A stretch of 64,000 nucleotides of DNA, from assembly GCA_917880885.1 (NCBI GenBank), contig OU862923.1, forward strand, positions 22,480,770-22,544,769. Reading direction: 5' to 3'. The notes under the pieces are model-generated. The model made no database searches and had not been told where the DNA came from. It saw only the letters and a list, made by a program, of their open reading frames with translations. Made by a program: the position numbers and the translations under genes. The stretch's first letter is position 1; each line of letters starts with the position of its first letter. Shown here piece after piece: positions 43,780 through 54,767 of this stretch. Source of the DNA: Limnephilus marmoratus (lineage: Eukaryota; Arthropoda; Insecta; Trichoptera; Limnephilidae).

Positions 43780-45368
43780 CTGTGGTCGTCAAAATGCGGC
43801 CCGCGGGCCGCTTTTTTTTTTAAATATATATTTTTTCTTGTACAATTAATAATTACATTACCAGCTTTTTTATTAAAATATTTTGTGTACATATACCCTT
43901 ATGATTTTGAAACGTTGATATTAATTGTTTGACATTTGATTTTAAAACGCTCAGCTGGTTATTTAATACATCCTAAGTCGATTTTAAACGCGCGCATAAT
44001 GTACTTCATAAGTTCTCAACGTGGGCGATAACGCCTCCTTCTGGGCGTTTGAGACTTTCTGGGGGGCAGTAGAAGACACAGAGAAAATTAGAGAGTGATT
44101 AGAGATGGCTCAGTGAGGGCGTGGGCAGGCAAAAAAAATATGGTCTAAAAAAGACAAAAAAAGCTACTCACGTACTAATAAAGCAAAGTAAGCTTTAATA
44201 TTGGTTAATTTTTGTTATTGTATGTATTGTAATCCGGCTGTACCGATACGGGTGTATCCTAGTGAGACAGGCATCAAAAACCTAATGTAATTGTAAACAT
44301 GCTTTATATAGATAAACACATAAAAAATAAATACAAAATTATTTTTACCACGTGTGCGAAAATTCACATATTTCAGTAGTTCGCATATTCACATATTAAA
44401 GATCGACATACATTTTATCATCTTACGCATATTATTATTATTATTAAGAAACAATTTGAAAGAGAGAGTATGAAAACAATGTGCAACATAGTTGTGAATG
44501 ATGAGTATTTGGAGCAGGTGGATGAGTTTTTGTACTTGGGAAGTATGTTTACGAGAGATGGGAGGGCTGACAGAGATATCGAAAGAAGGGTAAATACAGG
44601 CCACTCGATTAATGGAGGACTGAACGCCGTTGGCGCCAACAACAAACTGTCCAAAGAAGCGAAGTAAGCCGTCCGTAATGGAATGCTGTTACCTACCCTG
44701 ATGTATGGCAGTGAGGCATGGAACTGGCAGAGGAAGGATGAAAGTAGACTGAATGCTGTAGAAATGAAATCCCTGAGGCGTATGTGTGGTAAAACCATGT
44801 ACGATCGTGTGAGAAATGTGGAGATCCGCGAAGAATGCAAGGCTGATGTAAGCGTAATGAGTAAGATTAAGAAAGGGATGCTCAGATGGTTTGGGCATGT
44901 AGAGCGAATGAACGAGGAAAGGAGTATAAGGAGAATATATGACGCAAATTTGAATGGTAGAAGAAGTCGGGGATGCCCGAGGAAGACATGGCACGATCAA
45001 TAGTGAATCAGATTCTTGAGTCGGGCCATGTGAAGAGTTGGAATAATTGAAGAGCATGTATGAGACGATGTATGAATGTGAACGAGGCAAGGAGTGTGTG
45101 CCAAGATCGAGTTGTTTGGCGGTCCGTCCTCTCTGCCTACCCCTGCGGAGAAACGGCGTGATGATTAATTAGTTAAGAATTAACACTATATCATGGATAC
45201 AAGAAGGATCGAGGCAGCAACCCGGTACTTAAATACCGGGTTGCAACCCCGTAGGTACTAAACAAAAAATTCAACATCACCCCCCCCCCCCCCCACTCCC
45301 CCGCCATTTCATAAGTGTGCGGCCCGCGGTTACACCTCACATTGACCAGAAAAGTGTGACGACCGCTG
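43780..45368. mobile_element. hAT element containing LINE insertions
   Basis: It has an 8-bp duplication ATCTAAAC (43772-43779 and 45369-45376). Ends are CTGTGGTCGTCAAAATG and the inverse of CAGCGGTCGTCACAC, with GCGGCCCGCGG next to each. Most of the interior is LINE sequence (44215-45170). Between 43.8 and 44.2 kb no transposase frame was recognised. Confidence 0.8.
44215..45170 (+). pseudogene. LINE fragments: a 3' UTR, then an RTE-like RT C-terminus
   Basis: 44215-44345 repeats the 3' UTR of the 41.1 kb LINE (TCCTAGTGAGACAGGCATC, A-rich end). From 44470 a different LINE reads VDEFLYLGSMFTRDGRADRD and IERRVNTGHSINGGLN. After one stop it continues LLPTLMYGSEAWNWQRKDES, VEMKSLRRMCGKTMYDRVRN and KGMLRWFGHVERM. 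These motifs (YLGS-x-FTRDG, P-x-LMYGSE-x-W, LRWFGHVERM) mark the C-terminal part of insect RTE-like endonuclease/RT proteins. The 3' end is GAGAAACGGCGTGATGAT. It is 5'-truncated and defective. Confidence 0.75.
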
Positions 45369-45528
45369 ATCTAAACGGTGTTAGAAAGAGGAAATACCAC
45401 GCTTTATTTTCATACCCACAAGTTAACCACGAAAAAAGTACCTAAAATGTACACCTTTATGAGTCCAAAGTTTCGGATCGCAATTTGAAAAAAAATTAAT
45501 AATCTTTGGGAATTTTTTATTAATTATA

Positions 45529-45839
45529 CTAGCTGGTACCCGGCATGCGTTGCTATGCCATTTAATGAAGAAATTGTTTCTACCTGCGTGTCCTTTCCCA
45601 TTCGCCCCTTTCCCCTTCCGCCTCCCCTTCTTCTCCCCTTCCCTTCCGCTTTCCATACATTCAGTTTTCAAACAGCTCGCGTGCCACCAATAGCAATTTT
45701 TTTATACAAATTTCATAATGCCAGAGCTCACCAAAAGTCACAAACGAACACACAAAAAAAAGAATTATCCAATTTGGTGCAGTCGTTCGAAAGTTATGCG
45801 CGTACATACATTTCGACGATTTATTTTTATTTATATAGA
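45529..45839 (-). mobile_element. Helitron-like element (GGCAT hairpin family)
   Basis: Minus strand: starts TCTATATAAATAAAAATAAATC after A; ends with hairpin GGCAT/ATGCC, CGGGTACCAG and CTAG before T. The middle is pyrimidine-rich on +. Its 3' end abuts repeat G at 45525. Confidence 0.75.
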
Positions 45840-46111
45840 TTTAATCGTCTGACAAAATATGGCCGAGGTCTGAGAGGTTAAATAACACCCCTCATGTGTC
45901 GGTGACCTTGGAAATAACATGGAAATGATGGTCCCCAATATCCCTTTGTGTGAATATCTTATGTAGGTATTCACATGCAAATCCGACTCGACTTTTTGGT
46001 GTAAAATACAACACCAGATTTTAAAATGTGTAAATGTCGCTGAATATTTGAATACATCGGTTCTCATATTGCAAAACTATCTAGTAATATATACTTCACA
46101 TATTTTTAAAT

Positions 46112-46545
46112 ATATATCTCTTTGAATTTCGATTTTGTTTGTTTGAAGGAATGAACGAATGAATGTATGAAATTACCTACTTCCCGACATCCAATCGAGC
46201 TGAAACTCGGCAGATGGACTCGATGTCGTATGACAATGCATTCTATGCTCTTGGTGAACTCTCGCACACACACGCAGAGTATCGTCGGTCTGATGACCAA
46301 AAAATGACTGATGTCTGATGACCGGCCAAAAAAAAACTTTTTGGTGGCTCTCCTACAAAAATTCCAAATATATAAGATACGCCTGTTGGTCGTCCATCAT
46401 ACCGAAGATATACGCATTTTTCTGAAATTTGAAGATTTTACAACAGTTAATATACGCAAAAAATGACGGTCTTATCAAATCGTGATTTCACTCTAATGTT
46501 ATTGATTCCAGTGCCTGGGTAGAAGGTTCAATTCTCAGTCTAACC
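46112..46545 (+). repeat. Dispersed repeat E, copy 2
   Basis: Matches 39361-39637 and 40690-40800 without the hAT insertion. It includes a local near-duplicate GTCTGATGACC at about 46288 and about 46312, and a tRNA B-box-like GGTTCAATTCTCAG at about 46527. Confidence 0.5.
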
Positions 46546-46639
46546 TTTTTTTTAAGTTTTAAAAACATTTGTAAATAGATGTATTAAAGCAATAAATTTA
46601 TTTTTTTTGCGGATTGATTTTTTAATTTTTTCCATGCGT

Positions 46640-47250
46640 AGGAAACCGTTTACAGCCGGTAAACAAGAAGAAGCAAGAAGAGACAAGAATGGACAAGGAA
46701 AGCAAAGAACAGATAATAAGAGCCAAGAAGAGGCGAGAAGATACAAGAAGAGACAAGAGGAGACTCGAAGATTCTAGAAAAACCAAGAAGAGACAGGAAG
46801 ATACTAGAATAATCAAGAAGAGGCAAGAACAGCCAAGGAGGGGCGAGAGGATCTGGGAGGAGGTAAGAAAAGCCAAGAAGAAAAGATAAGAGACGAGAAG
46901 AAATTTGAAAAGCCATGAATAACCACGAAGAGCTGAGAACAGCCGAGAAGAGAAGGGAAGATACAAGAAGAGGTAAGAAGATCCAAGAAGAGCCGAGAAG
47001 AGGCAAGAAGAAGGAAGACAAAACAAAAAGAAAGTATTACGCTCAATCCATTCCTTTATTCCTGACCATTCTAAATTCCAATTAGGTTGCCATGTATACC
47101 GGTCGATTAAACTCCAACCTCCTACATATCCGCAGAGCATATGTTCCGAGTCCTAACAAATCAGTGCCCCCTGGTGTACCGGTTTCACCGAGACAGACAC
47201 CGAGGAGTGCTCCTGGCTGGGGTGCTACAATCGTAACGTATCGTATCGTG
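46640..47250 (+). repeat. Purine-rich array with conserved 3' module, family C copy 2
   Basis: 46660-47035 is an irregular AAGAAGAGACAAG / AAGAGCCGAGAAG tandem. 47080-47250 is the conserved module (TTAGGTTGCCATGTATACC, CAAATCAGTGCCCCCTGG, CTCCTGGCTGGGGTG) ending GTATCGTATCGT. Minus-strand open frames up to 172 codons are compositional artefacts. Confidence 0.65.
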
Positions 47251-47854
47251 CGTAGGAAACCGTTTACAGCCGAGCGATTCCGTATCTTGGATAACGGACA
47301 TTATTGGATAATGGACGTTATCTCCTCTCAGATTTGTATGATTTTAACATTTTTTTATTTACTGTCACATATTTTAGCTTAGATCGATTTAAACACAAAT
47401 TCCCACAAATATTCATGATTATTTATACATTGAATGTACGTTGTACATAGAAAAAGCAAATAACAGCTATGAAAATCACACAAATCTGACAGGAGATCAC
47501 GTCCGATATGTAATAACAATCCCACAAAAAATACGGAATCGCTAGGCAGGTAGTACGATAGCTTTTCTTTTATATGTATCTATCTCTTTCATGCGTGGAA
47601 AAGAGACTGGTGAATGTTGACAACGGCCGTTGATCACAACATCAGTATTGAATGCTCACAAGAGTTTTAATGTGCATAATATAATATTATATTCACTTTC
47701 ATAAGCTAAAAGCGGGTGCTGTAAAAGGACACATATTCTGTTATTAAATATGTTTTATTAAAATGTTGTATTCTGAAAGATCTATTCTATATTTATTTGA
47801 TAGTAAAAATTATTTTTTATAGTTGTACAAAAACAGGAGATATGGATAAGGAAA
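47251..47854. other. Unassigned DNA
   Basis: No recognised gene or repeat. The phrase GTAGGAAACCGTTTACAGCC at about 47251 also occurs at about 46637, so the array unit may have been copied with flanking sequence. Confidence 0.4.
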
Positions 47855-47964
47855 GATATACCATACTATTGTAAGACCCGCAATAATGTATGACTCCGAA
47901 TGCTGGACTATGTACAACTCCTACACTAGGCAACTTGAAACAGCAGAAATGCGAATGCTTAGAT

Positions 47965-50103
47965 CAGGGGTGGGGAACCTGCGGCCCGCGGGCCGCATGC
48001 GGCCCGCGAGGTCTTTTGGTGCGGCTCGCGGGCATTTTTGGTGCGGCCTGTTGAAAGAACCACGAAAATTTACACAGAACGGGAAAATTTTTTCACGGTC
48101 TTTCAGATGCATTTTTAAGACGTTATTACAAAATCGTTACTAGCAAGTAGTTTAGATACAAATAAAAACCTGATAAAACCTCCCATTTTACTTTTATTTT
48201 AAATTGTTATTGTGAAACGATAGTGAAATTCCATCGGAACTTTTAATTTTCTTGCACGGGACAGTCCCGATATTTCAGGATTGATGGCAACTCTATTCGG
48301 AGGCGAATCTTAGGCAGTCTGTCGTAAACATTATTTTCTAGTCATTGTTGAGGAAGTAAAGTGGATAGTAAATCAATAAAATCCTATTAATGGCAACTAC
48401 GAAGAAAAGAAAAGTTGAAGCTGAGAAACGTGAAATCATTTGGAACTAAATAAAAAACACGACGCATTTTCCAACACCACAAGGACAAAAGCCTTCTTCA
48501 TCGTTTGAATAGGTACGCTGGTGAGTGCGCGAAATTAAGTGAGGAATTTAATGAGCGATTTAAGGGCGCAAAAAGAGAGCAAACGGATTTGAACATATTT
48601 GCTACTCCATTCAACGTCGAACCATCGAATGTGTCTGATAATCTGCAGCACGAAATTATTCAATTACAAAGCGATGATGAACTAAAAGCTAGATATAAAG
48701 TCAGGAATTACTGGTTATATTAAGTCAAGCACGTCCCTTAACATTTTATATATAATACAAACATTAATGCCACAACAATTGCAACACTATTTTAATTAGT
48801 TAAATTTATGTTAATTAACTGTAATTTATTTTAATTAGTTAAATAAATATAAAATTCTATTGCGAGCAATAAGTTTGCTACAAAATGTAGAAAAACCGTT
48901 CACTTAATCAGAGTACAATTTAATTTAAGCTGGTTGACTAGTGGACTCCTACGCAGATTCATTCTAAAGGTGAAACCAATCTTGTGTTCACAATTCAAAT
49001 TCCTGTTGCGGATTCATCTGCTAACCCTAACGCATTTCAAGGGTAATACCGTTTTGGTGTTCTAGGTGCAGTATAAATTAATGCTGGGGACTCACTCTCC
49101 AATTCGCTCTAATGGAAAAACTAGTTTCGTGTTCAAAATGCAATGAAAAAATTCCATGTGTGGTTTCGTCTGCTTACGCTTTTCGTAGAAACCCGTTCTC
49201 GTTTTTGAAGTGCATTTATAAAATTCTAGTTGCTTTTGTGCTGCCAGCATTAGAGAAAAGCCATTTTCATGTACTCAGTAAAATAGTTTTAAGTCACCGC
49301 GTACAGATTCACCCAGTTCTGTGTTTAGAATGCAACGAAAACATTCCTGGTTGGGTTTCATTTTTTGACGCATTCCTCGTGTTAGAAGTGCATTTATAAA
49401 ATTCTAGTTGCGTTCTGTTCTGTGTTAAGAATGCAACGAAAAAATTCCAGTTGGGGTTTTATCTCGCTAACGCGTTTCGTAAGAAACCATTCTCGTTTGT
49501 GAAGTGCAGTTATAAATTTGTAGTTGCATATGTGCTGCCAGTATTGGAGGAAAGCAATTTCACGTTCTGAGTATAGTTTTAATTCCCCGCGTACAGATAC
49601 AACCTGTAATTAACACCAGTTCTATGTTAAGAATGCAACGAAAACGCACAAGGTGTGATTTCATTTGCGGACGCATTTCTTATGTTGGAAGTGCATTTAT
49701 AAAATTCTAGTTTAGTAGAGGAAAGCCATTTTCACGTTGTGAGTGTAGTTTTAATTCCCCGCATGCAAATTTAATTTAAATTGAAACTAGCTCCGTGTTC
49801 AGAATGCAACGAAAAATTTCAGTTGTGGTTTCATCTGCTCATGCATTTTGACGGAAACCATTCTCGTGTTCAAAGTGCAGTTACAAAACTCTGGTTGCAG
49901 ACCAACCATTTGCATGTTCTGAGTATAGCTATAATTAAAGAGTGTTGGCAGAACTATTTTATTAAAACCAGTTCTTTGATTCGAATGTGGCTACCCCCCC
50001 CCCCCCCCCTCCGAGACGGAAATCGGAGTGCGGCCCGCGGGTTAAAGTATTAAAGTATGAACATCCAAATGGCCCGCGACGCTAAAAAGGTTCCCCACCC
50101 CTG
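47965..50103 (+). mobile_element. hAT element (GTF2IRD2-like remnant) with repeat array
   Basis: The 8-bp duplication GCTTAGAT is exact (47957-47964 and 50104-50111). Ends are CAGGGGTGGGGAACC and the inverse, with GCGGCCCGCGG beside them. A start-like MATTKKRKVEAEKREI lies at 48391. The frame at 48505-48723 reads GECAKLSEEFNERF, REQTDLNIFATPFNVEPSN and LQHEIIQLQSDDELKARYK, as in GTF2IRD2-type hAT proteins. BED finger and catalytic core are missing. The 3' half is the repeat array of the next entry. Confidence 0.88.
48928..49980 (+). repeat. Degenerate tandem repeat of about 200 bp inside the hAT
   Basis: The phrase GTGTT(C/A/T)AGAATGCAACGAAAA or close variants recurs at about 49131, 49321, 49422, 49624 and 49795. 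A further part with TGCGGATTCATCTGC lies at the start. One unit is shortened to about 100 bp. Units encode related peptides, e.g. CSKCNEKIPCVVSSAYAFRR then LKC, and CLECNENIP. A C-x2-C...C-x2-C pattern could be a decayed zinc-binding repeat. The same array is in the hAT at 29.2-31.7 kb. Confidence 0.65.
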
Positions 50104-50466
50104 GCTTAGATGGTCGGCAGGAGTATCACTAAAAGATAAGATCAAAAGTTCACGCATTCGTGGTAGCCTGGGTGTCACAGACATAAATAGTAAGCTGGAA
50201 GAACGACAGTTGAGATGGTATGGACACATAAGACGGAGACCATCAGACCACACAGTGAGGCAGGCAATGTCTATGGAGCTTCATCGACAGTCATCCAGAG
50301 GAAGACCGAAGAACTCCTGGATGACTCAATGTTCCAAAATTCTTCAGAGAAACGGCCTGGATGAAGGCGATACCCAGAGCAGAAGATATTACAACCTGAG
50401 AACGAGAAGAGCCGACCCCAACAGCCTACCTAGGCAATGAGTTGGGACAGCGCAAGGAAGAAGAAG

Positions 50467-51098
50467 AGGAGATATGGTTTTTTGAAGAAAAAAAACAACT
50501 TGCTTTTCGCTCTCTCGAACAATGATATTTTGTCCTTTAAAGCATTTCAAATTTCCGTGGTCGATATTATTATTCTTCGACCAATGGTATATTCGATATT
50601 ATTCTTCCACCAATGGTATATATAATATACCCTTGGTCGAAGATATTATTATTATGTACAATTACAACATTCCACCGACATTCTGCAGTAAAGAGTATGT
50701 CATTATAATATACCTTCAAACCATCGGTATACCTACAATATCGCCCCTCAAATGTTCATTTAAATGTTTTCTCTTGAAAATTTTACATTTATGGCTTTGC
50801 ACCTAGATACCCACTCGTACATATTGTAGTATCCACGACGATATAAATCATGTCAAGGAGAAGAGTACGTCCTTCGTTCGTTTCCAATTCTTTGTATTGA
50901 TCTATTTTGTGCTTGTCAATCTCATAAAAATAATATTTAGGCTGTTAATCCTTTGAATATTTATTTTGTTTATTCTCTCAAGTGGATAAATTTACCAGCC
51001 ACTTTTCTGACTTACGAGGTATTGTTTCATAATATTTAAATAAATGGCTGTTTTCCGATTTTAAATAGTTAATAATAAAGTATTCTCTTTTGTTCTAG
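50467..51098. other. Unassigned DNA leading into a splice-like site
   Basis: The words CCAATGGTATAT and ATTATTATTC repeat near 50.57-50.65 kb. No coding signal. Confidence 0.4.
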
Positions 51099-51151
51099 GT
51101 AAGCGACTTCAGTTCTGTTTCTCGTCTGTGAAATTTGAGTTTCATCTATGG
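51099..51151 (+). promoter_or_regulatory. Second candidate recursive splice site with RS-exon
   Basis: A pyrimidine tract TATTCTCTTTTGTTCTAG is joined directly to GTAAGC (51098/51099). A downstream donor G/GTAAGT lies at 51151/51152, 53 nt away. A branch-point-like TTAATAA lies about 28 nt upstream. The architecture matches the 5.8 kb site. The 53-nt segment is open in one frame, so a micro-exon is the alternative. Confidence 0.35.
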
Positions 51152-51227
51152 GTAAGTTATTCGTGTGGGAGTCATAAACCAAACAAACGGAATATGTACC
51201 TTATTTCTCATTATCACTATGAGGGTT

Positions 51228-51440
51228 CATGGGGTGAGGTTTGTCTAGGTCTTGGAGGCGGATGACCAGGACACACTGAACCCCAGATTCCTACCCACCC
51301 CTTTAACCCTTTTCCTTCCCAGAACTCTCCTCTCCTTCCTTTCCCTAAAAAAAACCCTCCGCACAGCATCCCCATGACATAGGCCCTGAGGGAAATTATT
51401 TTCCTCACGGCCTCTTGTGTGGAGCTCATGTTTAAAAAAA
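51228..51440 (+). mobile_element. LINE 3'-end repeat, family B copy 4
   Basis: Words GGGGTGAGGTTTGTCTAGG, AGGACACACTGAACCCC, AAAACCCTCCGCACAGC and AGGCCCTGAGGGAAATT follow the family B order. Non-coding. Confidence 0.55.
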
Positions 51441-52193
51441 AAGAATTTGTAATGTTGTCCTTAATAGAAATCACGTTGTTTAATTGATACCTTTTGTAGT
51501 ACTTTTGAGGGATTACCTAAAGCTCGTATTTTCTAGGAATCTCCCCCGAACTGTTACGGATTATCCCAAATTCAATATTTCTAGGAAACTCCTCAAACTC
51601 GATATTTTGAAATCCCAACGAACTTTAGGGGTTTCCTCAACACCTTTTCAAAGTATTTACCTGAAACCACGGGGTTACCTCAAAATTAGACATTTTCAGG
51701 AATTCAATTACTTCCCCAAAGAAATGTAAGTTATATGGATAAATTGAGTTGAGTCAATTCCGCTGTATAATTTCTTATTGATAAGCAATGAATTAATTGG
51801 GTAAATAAACTGAACAACCCCTGAACAAATTAAATTCCAACAACTTCTTGGAAAATCGTGTTGTTCTTCAATGTTGTATAATTCACCCTTCATTGAAACC
51901 CGCGGGCAAAAGTTTGGGAAACATTAGTTCTGGAACTTGGCATGAATATTAATGAAAAATCAGCCGCCATGTGATTCACCAATTCGCGAACCTCTACACG
52001 CCCGAACAGAACACGCTCGTATCGGTGTATCCAGTATCCAGATAGCCAATATGCAAACCAGAGGTATAAAGCAGGTATTTTATATGAACCTTGTGGAATG
52101 GATTCTGCATCCGCCCTATCTAACAGTTTATCGGCAGTTCCAACTATGCTATCTGCATTATGTTAATCAGATTTTTTATACTCGTACGTAGGT
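51441..52193. other. Unassigned DNA
   Basis: Frames at 51484-51729 (+) and elsewhere have no recognised features. No repeats identified. Confidence 0.35.
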
Positions 52194-52195
52194 TA

Positions 52196-53196
52196 TTAGG
52201 TCCTTACATATGAAATTGGCGTTTTGCCGTACTGGCAAATTTGATCTCAAATATCTTCTCTTTGGTTAGGAATTCCAAATTCAAATTTATACAGCTATTT
52301 ACACATGTATTTGTGTGTCGAAAATTATAATTCATTTGTTTTTTCCTTAATTGATTTTTTTTCTTTGCGTCACTTAGTTTACAAAATGGAAAACTTGAAA
52401 TATCGCATTATTTACGAGTACGAGTTCCACCGTGGCACCAGTGCTGCAGAAACGGCTCGAAGGATTAATTATGTGTATGGCGACGGTGCCGCAAAAGAAA
52501 ACACAGTGCGTTTTTGGTTCCAACGTTTTCGTTCTGGAAATTTCGACCTGCAGAACAAGCCCCGTGGACGGCCGGAGATCAAAGTTGATAATGAAGAATT
52601 GAAGGCTATTGTGGAAGCGGATCCATCGCAAACCACGTCCGAGTTAGCTGCAGGCTGCGGTGTTAGTGATAAAACTGTTTTAATCCACTTGAAGCAAATT
52701 GGGAAAAAGCTTGAAAGGTGGGTACCTCATGAATTGAGTGAAGCAAATCAAAAAACGCGCGTGAAAAAACTTGAAAGGTGGGTACCTCACGAATTGAGTG
52801 AAGCAAATCAAAAAACGCGCGTTAGAACGCTTGACCACACACTGCACAACAGACGGCTACCAAATTAGAGGAGCTTCTATTGGAATGTCTAAGACATCCA
52901 TCGTACTCTCCGGACCTTGCCCCAACAGATTACCATTTTTTTCGAAATTTGGATAACTTCTTGCAAGGGAAAAAATTCAACTCCGGTGCGGCAGTCCAAA
53001 CCGCCTTCAAAGATTTTATTGATTCCCGTCCGAATGGCTTTTTATAGTAAAGGGATCGATGAACTACCTATGAGATGGCAAAAGTACAAAGGTAGCAATG
53101 GTACATACTTTGATTAAATAAATATATTATATTAAAAAAAAAATCGACTTTATGTTCCTCCCATACAAAACGCCAATTTCATATGTAAGGACCTAA
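52196..53196 (+). mobile_element. Internally deleted mariner element with complete TIRs
   Basis: TA duplicated (52194-52195 and 53197-53198). Ends TTAGGTCCTTACATATGAAA and the inverse. The transposase starts at 52386: MENLKYRIIYEYEFHRGTSA, FWFQRFRSGNFDLQNKPRGR, ADPSQTTSELAAGCGVSDKT and LERWVPHELSEANQKTRV, then a stop at 52868. The WVPHEL block is present twice because of an exact-length 60-bp tandem duplication (about 52705-52824). The next part jumps to the C-terminus in another frame (HPSYSPDLAPTDYHFF, with the third catalytic Asp). The region with the first two catalytic Asp residues is deleted. The 35 kb copy has the same deletion, so this is a mobilised deletion derivative. Confidence 0.85.
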
Positions 53197-53198
53197 TA

Positions 53199-53709
53199 TT
53201 TAATTATACGAGTATATTTATCTTTTCTTATGATATTTGACTTCATTGCACATTGCATGATTTCGCAGTTGCTATTATTTCCTTCATTACTATTGATATT
53301 AAATTTGTTAGAAAATTATTTGTGGCAACAGTAGAGTTGTTATTATTTATTTTAAATAATACAATAATAATAATATTGTTCAATTTTAGAACTGGAGAAA
53401 TTTTTTATAAAAGCTTGAAAGGTGCTTTTATTTTTTCATTTTTCACTCGAAAACTGCTACAATCAAAATCAAAGGTTTGAATAGTGTCAATCTGGAAAAT
53501 GTTTACATTGTGCCAATTTATACGAAACTACTTTATCTTATTTTGTAGCTACTTTATTAAAACTACCTTTACTCTCTTGCTGGTTAGGATAAAAACGAAA
53601 ATTAGGTTAGAATCGAAGGAGTGTCCGGAAAACATATAATATATGTTATACCTTTTTATTAAAAAATATATGTACACTTTTACGCAGCATCGCATTCATT
53701 GGTCAAATG
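53199..53709. other. Unassigned AT-rich DNA
   Basis: A 75-codon + strand frame at 53253-53480 has no family features. Confidence 0.3.
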
Positions 53710-54767
53710 GATGGTAGAGTAGGTTCACCATTATAAGATCCTTGGGTGAAATGCAGATCCTGCCACAGTTTGGAAATTTAATATAAAGGCACTTTCTAGA
53801 TGAAAAAAGTGTGGAGAAGCTGAATAAAAAAAAATTAAGGCGCGCTCGGCAAAATTGAGGGAGATACAGCTGTTTAAAGTATAAATAAAATTTCTCTTCG
53901 TAAACCGATACTACGACACTCCGCCCGCCATTTTGTCACTGTTATGTTGGTATCCCAGACCTACAAACAAGAGCCAGATACGATTGTAGCCGACTTCGTG
54001 GGATAAACCATAAGGCGCGTAATTATGAAAAACAGAATTAATAATATAATGTAAAAGAACCTCTAATCAGGTACTGGAATGGAGACAAACCATTCAAATC
54101 CTGGGATGTTTTTTAAATAAAGATAATATACACAAGCCCGCTACACAAACCCTGCGTAGCCAAACAAACCATTCAAAAACGTAGGCTGTTTTTTAAAGTA
54201 AAGATAACATACACAAGCCCGCTACGCAAACCCTGCGTAGCCAAACAAACCATTCAAAAACGTAGGCTGTTTTTTAAAGTAAAGATAACATACACAAGCC
54301 CGCTAGACAAATTTCATAATTACGCGCCTCCATCAGTTATCCCACGAAGTCGGCTACAATCGTATTTAGCTCGTCTTTGTATCAGGGATACCAACAGTGA
54401 CGAAATGCCCGCCGGCACCCGCCGGGCTGTCATAGTGTCGGTTCGCGAAGTGAAATTTTATTTAACGCAATTGAAAACTAATTACTTATTCAATTTTTTT
54501 TCTATTGCTTTCCGCACTTTTTTCATCTTCCAGATTAAAGTTCTCAACTTAAAACGCGGTGAATACAAGGTTTTTTGCAAAAAACAAACTGTGGCAGGAT
54601 CTGCATTCCTCCCAGATCCTTTACTGTGCAAGTGTGTGAGGGTTTGTTCTGTTGGCTGGACGATAGCGAGCAGTGTTCAAATCTTGTCCAATCAGCCACA
54701 TTTTGACCAAAATTTTAGGAAGTTAATAAGAACCATCCCAAAGATCTTACAATGGTGAAACTACTCT
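53710..54767. mobile_element. Foldback-like element: long imperfect palindrome with tandem repeats in the loop
   Basis: The left arm (about 53714-54030) and right arm (about 54305-54766) are inverted copies over roughly 300 bp. Shared words: ATACGATTGTAGCCGACTTC, GGCGCGTAATTATGAAA, GCAGATCCTGCCACAGTTTG, GATGAAAAAAGTG. The right arm has an insertion of about 110 bp. The loop (54080-54310) holds about three copies of an 81-82-bp unit with ACAAGCCCGCTA and CTGCGTAGCCAAACAAACC. No protein is encoded. Confidence 0.75.

Larger units (their letters stand above)
43682..45525 (+). repeat. Dispersed repeat G, copy with hAT insertion
   Basis: 43682-43779 and 45377-45525 together match 15405-15637. The interruption is the hAT at 43780-45368. 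Confidence 0.65.
47855..50466 (+). pseudogene. LINE RT C-terminus split by a hAT element
   Basis: 47870-47964 reads TIVRPAIMYDSECWTMYNSY, TRQLETAEMRMLR. 50112-50440 resumes SAGVSLKDKIKSSRIRGSLG, VTDINSKLEERQLRWYGHI and GRPKNSWMTQ. Removing the hAT and one copy of its 8-bp duplication restores one continuous frame through MLRWSAG. Motifs VRPA-x-MY, SECW and LRWYGHI are typical of RTE/BovB-like LINE C-termini. The 3' end is GGCAATGAG...AAGAAGAAGAGG. There is no RT catalytic box in the fragment. Confidence 0.85.
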
